Shown: piece after piece, positions 6,944 to 9,764 of the stretch
Position numbering within the stretch: the first letter of the stretch is position 1
Layout of the letters: each line of letters starts with the position of its first letter
From: Rikenellaceae bacterium
GTDB taxonomy: Bacteria > Bacteroidota > Bacteroidia > Bacteroidales > UBA932
NCBI GenBank assembly: GCA_900769145.1
Contig: CAAGFN010000089.1
Location: 1 to 9,764, forward strand
Reading direction: 5' to 3'
DNA length: 9,764 nt
Made by a program: the position numbers and the translations under genes
Notes under the pieces: generated by a model
Told to the model about the DNA's origin: nothing
Databases searched by the model: none
What the model saw: only the letters and a program-made list of their open reading frames with translations

Positions 6944-6971
6944 TGGCTGGCCGCAAGGTCAGCCAATTTTT
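6944..6971 (+). terminator. Intrinsic terminator after rplI
   Basis: GGCTGGCC (6945-6952) pairs over 8 bp, with one G-U, with GGTCAGCC (6957-6964), closed by a GCAA tetraloop of the stable GNRA type. T6944-A6965 adds a further pair. Five T residues follow at 6967-6971. It lies 22 nt after the rplI stop and ends the ribosomal transcript. Confidence 0.9.
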
Positions 6972-6988
6972 ATGGAATAAATTTCCAT
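6972..6988. promoter_or_regulatory. Inverted repeat before the symporter gene, possible operator
   Basis: ATGGAA (6972-6977) and TTCCAT (6983-6988) form a perfect 6-bp inverted repeat around 5 nt. It lies between the rplI terminator and the symporter ATG at 7011, where a promoter and operator would be expected. TAAATTTC at 6978-6985 within it is one base off the Bacteroidota -7 element, but no TTTG lies at the right distance upstream. No regulator can be assigned; chance is possible. Confidence 0.3.
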
Positions 6989-7010
6989 TGTAACAAAAAC
7001 ACATTCCGGT

Positions 7011-8522
7011 ATGTTCAAATCATTTTACGGTTTCCAGATGGTGGAGACCTACCACGAGTGGAAAAAGAACCACAGGACCAAAGACAAAACCGTATCGAGG
7101 GCCATCAGGCTGGCAATTGCGACCATCATTCCCCTGATTCTCTGGCTGTTGCCGACTTCAGCTTTCGGCATTGAGGGTCTTACGGTAATGGAACAGAGAA
7201 CCATCTCTATTTTCGTATTCGCAATCCTGATGTGGGTATTCGAGGCAGTGCCTGCCTGGACGACATCGATGGTGGTAGTAGTTCTGCTGCTCTTCACTAC
7301 ATCCAACAGCAGCCTCTGGTTTTTCCGCGAAGGATATGACACCAATGCACTTGGAACCGCAATCAACTACAAGTCGATTCTCCATTGCTTCGCAGACCCG
7401 ATTATCATGCTCTTCATCGGAGGATTCGTGCTCGCAATCGCCGCTACCAAGAGCGGACTTGACCTCATGCTTGCCAAATCACTCCTGAAGCCGTTCGGAA
7501 CCCAGTCAAGATTCGTGCTTCTCGGATTCATTCTCGTGACTGCGGTATTCTCAATGTTCCTCAGCAACACTGCGACAGCAGCGATGATGCTCACCTTCCT
7601 CACACCGGTGCTCAAGTCACTTCCGGCTGACGGAAAAGGCAAGATTGCTCTCGCCCTCGCAATTCCTATCGCAGCCAACATCGGCGGTATCGGAACCCCT
7701 ATCGGAACTCCTCCGAACGCAATCGCATTGAAATATCTCAATGACCCTATGGGAATGAATATGAACATCGGCTTCGGACAGTGGATGGCATTCATGACAC
7801 CATTTGCAATCCTTCTCCTCTTCATTGCCTGGGTTATCCTCCTCAAAGTCTTCCCTTTCAAGCAGAAGACCATTGAGCTGAAGATTGAAGGCGAGCACGA
7901 GAGGACCTGGAGAGACTATGTGGTATATGTGACATTCGCCATTACCGTCCTCCTCTGGATGACCGACAAGTTCACCGGAGTAAATTCCAATGTCGTAGCC
8001 ATGCTCCCTATCGGCGTTTTCGCAATCACCGGAGTTCTGACCAAGAGGGATCTTGAGGAAATCAACTGGAGCGTGCTCTGGATGGTCGCCGGCGGCTTCT
8101 CTCTCGGTGTAGCCCTTCAGGAGACCGGTCTCGCAGGACATCTCATCGAGGCAATTCCATTCAGCTCATGGCCTGCCGTGATTGTTGTTGTAGGCTCAGG
8201 AATCATCTGCTACATTATGGCCAACTTCATCTCACACACTGCCACAGCGGCTCTTCTCGTGCCGATTCTCGCAGTCGTTGGCCAGAGCATGACAGCGAAC
8301 CTTGCGCCTCTCGGCGGTGTATCAACCCTGCTCATCGGCGTGGCAATCGGTTCGTCACTCGCAATGATTCTCCCGATTTCCACACCTCCGAATGCCCTTG
8401 CACACGCAACCGGCATGATCCAGCAGAAGGATATGGAGAAGATGGGTATCGTAATGGGTGTAATCGGACTCGTTCTCGGGTACGCAATGCTAATTTTCCT
8501 CGGATCATCAGGTCTAATCTAA
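7011..8522 (+). CDS. DASS/SLC13-family sodium:anion (dicarboxylate, citrate or sulfate) symporter
   Basis: A 503-residue polytopic inner-membrane protein of normal DASS length, related to VcINDY and the mammalian NaDC/NaCT carriers. It should import di- or tricarboxylates, or sulfate, with Na+. Two inverted-repeat halves are visible. The first has SNT at 185-187 in FLSNTATAA and the sodium-site segment GGIGTPIGTPPNAIA (224-238). The second has FISHTATAA, in which SNT reads S408-H409-T410, and LPISTPPNALAHATG (454-468). The carboxylate-binding SNT motif is thus altered in the second repeat. A cytosolic lead of about 30 residues (EWKKNHRTKDK) precedes TM1. No SD is seen. The start at 7011 is the first ATG; an in-frame ATG at 7038 would trim only nine residues. 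The phosphatase gene starts 1 nt after the stop. Substrate is undetermined. Confidence 0.92.
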   Translation: MFKSFYGFQMVETYHEWKKNHRTKDKTVSRAIRLAIATIIPLILWLLPTSAFGIEGLTVMEQRTISIFVFAILMWVFEAVPAWTTSMVVVVLLLFTTSNSSLWFFREGYDTNALGTAINYKSILHCFADPIIMLFIGGFVLAIAATKSGLDLMLAKSLLKPFGTQSRFVLLGFILVTAVFSMFLSNTATAAMMLTFLTPVLKSLPADGKGKIALALAIPIAANIGGIGTPIGTPPNAIALKYLNDPMGMNMNIGFGQWMAFMTPFAILLLFIAWVILLKVFPFKQKTIELKIEGEHERTWRDYVVYVTFAITVLLWMTDKFTGVNSNVVAMLPIGVFAITGVLTKRDLEEINWSVLWMVAGGFSLGVALQETGLAGHLIEAIPFSSWPAVIVVVGSGIICYIMANFISHTATAALLVPILAVVGQSMTANLAPLGGVSTLLIGVAIGSSLAMILPISTPPNALAHATGMIQQKDMEKMGIVMGVIGLVLGYAMLIFLGSSGLI

Positions 8523-8523
8523 C

Positions 8524-9657
8524 ATGAACGGGAACATAATAAATACAAGGCTGGCCGGAATGCTTCTGGCCGGCCTTTTTCTGTTCCAAGCCTGCGGCAA
8601 CGAGACTGTTCTCCCGGAAGAAGGATGGACGGCGGATGCACACGCTGCGCTTGAGAAAATGATAGCGGCCAATGGGAAAGGCTCAGAAGGATATAACCCG
8701 GAATGCCGTCCGTACGCAGTATTCGACTTTGACAACACCACCATTGTCAATGATATCTCAATGTCATTGATGATATGGCAGGCGGAGAATATGAGATACG
8801 CATTCTCCCCGGATGAGGCCTTCGACGTATTCACGGCCTGGATTCCTGACCTTGATCTGGTTCTGGAGGGTCCCGGTATGAGTGCAAGGGAGATTGCCGG
8901 CGACATGGTGCGTGACTATGCTGCAATCAAGACATTGATTGACAATGGATCAGCAATCGAGGACATCCGTCTTACAGAGTCCTGGCTGGACTTCAGGGCC
9001 AAACTCCTGGCATTGAACGAAGGCATTGAGAACAGTTGCGATTATGCAACCTGGTGCCTCTGGATGCCGGCCCTGTTTACAGGAATGTCATACGGCGAAC
9101 TTCAGGCGGCAACAAAGGAATCAGTGGATTACTGGCTCGGTAACGGGAAGATATGGAACGAGACCTGGACAAGTCCTGACGGGAAGGTTTCGACTGTAGT
9201 ACGCAAGGGAATCATTATCCCGGAAAGGAGCAAGAATCTCTATAACGCATTAAGAGACAACGGAATAGATGTTTATGTATGTTCCGCATCCCTTGAAGCG
9301 ATTGTAGAGGTGATGGCCTGTGACGCATCTTACGGACTTGGCCTGGATTCCGGGAACGTATTCGGAATACGCCTCGCAGACGGCGACAAGGTAGGCGGCC
9401 AGTTCGCAGAAGACTACCCCGGCACCTTCCTTGAGGGCAAGGTGGAATGCATAAGAAAATACATTACCCCTCTTCACGGCGGACAGGACCCTGTACTCGT
9501 GGCCGGAGACAGCAGCGGGGACTACGCAATGCTCACTTCATTCGATGGAATGAAGGCTGGCCTCATCATTGACTGCGGCAAGGGCGGAAAAATCGGGGAA
9601 CTGGTTTCAAAGGCCGCTAATGACAGCCGCTATATAGTTCAGTCCCAGGGTTATTGA
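8524..9657 (+). CDS. HAD-superfamily phosphatase lipoprotein, phosphorylcholine phosphatase-like
   Basis: A 377-residue protein with a lipoprotein signal peptide (hydrophobic about 10-22, then FQAC with C24 as the lipidated cysteine). It should be exported and membrane-anchored; no acidic surface-export run follows C24, so periplasmic placement is likely. HAD motifs occur in order: motif I DFDNT with nucleophile D68 and acid/base D70, motif II CSAS with S254, motif III likely K306 (EGK), and motif IV GDSSGD with D329 and D333. Residues about 75-225 form an alpha-helical cap. The DxDNT motif, the CSAS-EAIVE segment and the exported location recall Pseudomonas phosphorylcholine phosphatase, but the substrate is unproven; other small phosphomonoesters are possible. 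It sits 1 nt after the symporter, suggesting an exported phosphatase/transporter pair. Its first codons contain a terminator-like hairpin. Confidence 0.86.
   Translation: MNGNIINTRLAGMLLAGLFLFQACGNETVLPEEGWTADAHAALEKMIAANGKGSEGYNPECRPYAVFDFDNTTIVNDISMSLMIWQAENMRYAFSPDEAFDVFTAWIPDLDLVLEGPGMSAREIAGDMVRDYAAIKTLIDNGSAIEDIRLTESWLDFRAKLLALNEGIENSCDYATWCLWMPALFTGMSYGELQAATKESVDYWLGNGKIWNETWTSPDGKVSTVVRKGIIIPERSKNLYNALRDNGIDVYVCSASLEAIVEVMACDASYGLGLDSGNVFGIRLADGDKVGGQFAEDYPGTFLEGKVECIRKYITPLHGGQDPVLVAGDSSGDYAMLTSFDGMKAGLIIDCGKGGKIGELVSKAANDSRYIVQSQGY
8547..8580 (+). terminator. Terminator-like hairpin and U-run inside the start of the phosphatase gene
   Basis: AAGGCTGGCCGG (8547-8558) pairs over all 12 positions (two G-U) with CTGGCCGGCCTT (8566-8577) around a 7-nt loop, and T8576-T8580 form a U5 run. 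It begins 24 nt after the symporter stop, exactly where a terminator for that gene would be, but lies within signal-peptide codons 8-19 of the phosphatase. It arises from repeated Leu-Ala-Gly codons (CTGGCCGG twice). It could end part of the symporter transcripts, or be held open by ribosomes starting the phosphatase. Confidence 0.5.
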
Positions 9658-9764
9658 CCCCCAAGCCTGTCGAAGAAAGTCATCACATCCTCCCAAGTCC
9701 TGAACGGGTCCTCTCCGAAATGAAGGACGGTGCCCATAAACTCGGATGTGCCGAGACGCTCCGG
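9651..9764 (-). CDS. C-terminal end of an unidentified minus-strand protein (partial)
   Basis: Read on the minus strand from the window edge, one frame encodes 37 residues beginning PERLGTSEF, running through VLHFGEDPFRTWEDV and ending FFDRLGGQ, followed by TAA at 9653-9651. The mixed hydrophobic, aromatic and acidic composition looks like the end of a globular protein, and the stop falls where a convergent gene should end. The other two minus frames are also open over most of this short stretch, so the frame choice is not certain. The stop lies inside the phosphatase CDS, a 7-nt tail-to-tail overlap. I do not recognise the family. No open + strand gene is apparent here. Confidence 0.5.
   Translation of the reverse strand, partial: PERLGTSEFMGTVLHFGEDPFRTWEDVMTFFDRLGGQ

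Noticed and set aside
6978..6985. TAAATTTC as a promoter -7 element for the symporter
   Set aside because: One mismatch to TAnnTTTG and no TTTG 19-21 nt upstream, where the terminator hairpin lies instead; not enough to call a promoter.
7617..8141. Open frame of 174 codons on the minus strand
   Set aside because: Antisense to the DASS symporter; charged, patternless protein, explained by the coding strand's codon use.
8168..8527. Second-frame + strand open frame of 119 codons at the end of the symporter gene
   Set aside because: Out-of-frame shadow of the DASS gene, with no recognisable protein features.

Overview
The window looks like a chromosomal segment from a Bacteroidota bacterium, probably an uncultured gut or rumen Bacteroidales. 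Support for this includes a textbook Bacteroidota promoter (TTTG, 20 nt, TAAATTTG) before the S6 gene and mostly SD-less, A/T-rich start regions. The DUF4434 and DUF5009-type proteins and the ssb-less rpsF-rpsR-rplI order also fit. Codon usage is GC-leaning with frequent AGG arginine codons. No phage, IS, CRISPR or RNA gene is visible. Coding density is very high and all complete genes are on the + strand.

Region 1 (1-5690) is a tightly packed carbohydrate-use operon, entered partway through its first gene. It encodes a DUF4434 glycosidase-like barrel (5' truncated), an SP-family MFS sugar transporter, a ROK-family regulator, a DUF5009/HGSNAT-like membrane acyltransferase and an exported CE2/SGNH-type carbohydrate esterase. 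Junctions are a 1-nt overlap, then gaps of 3, 7 and about 20 nt, so one transcript is likely. The set pairs a putative sugar transacetylase with a putative deacetylase beside a hydrolase, an importer and a sugar-sensing repressor. No SusC/SusD pair is present in the window, so this is PUL-like rather than a demonstrated PUL.

Region 2 (5691-6971) is the ribosomal operon rpsF-rpsR-rplI (bS6, bS18, bL9). It has its own promoter, a short leader with a GC-rich hairpin, and a strong intrinsic terminator after rplI. rpsR carries an unusually good Shine-Dalgarno sequence for this phylum. That is notable because bS18 and bS6 help form the pocket that hides the anti-SD in Bacteroidia ribosomes.

Region 3 (6972-9657) holds a DASS/SLC13-type sodium:anion symporter followed after 1 nt by a HAD-family phosphatase lipoprotein resembling phosphorylcholine phosphatase. 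A terminator-like hairpin with a U-run lies inside the first codons of the phosphatase gene and could attenuate its transcription. Two small dyads sit between rplI and the symporter.

The right edge (9651-9764) appears to carry the C-terminal end of an unidentified minus-strand gene whose stop codon falls inside the end of the phosphatase gene.

No clearly new multi-gene system is proven here. The best leads are the rpsR Shine-Dalgarno, the terminator embedded in the phosphatase signal-peptide codons, and the acetyl-transfer/acetyl-removal pairing in the sugar operon.
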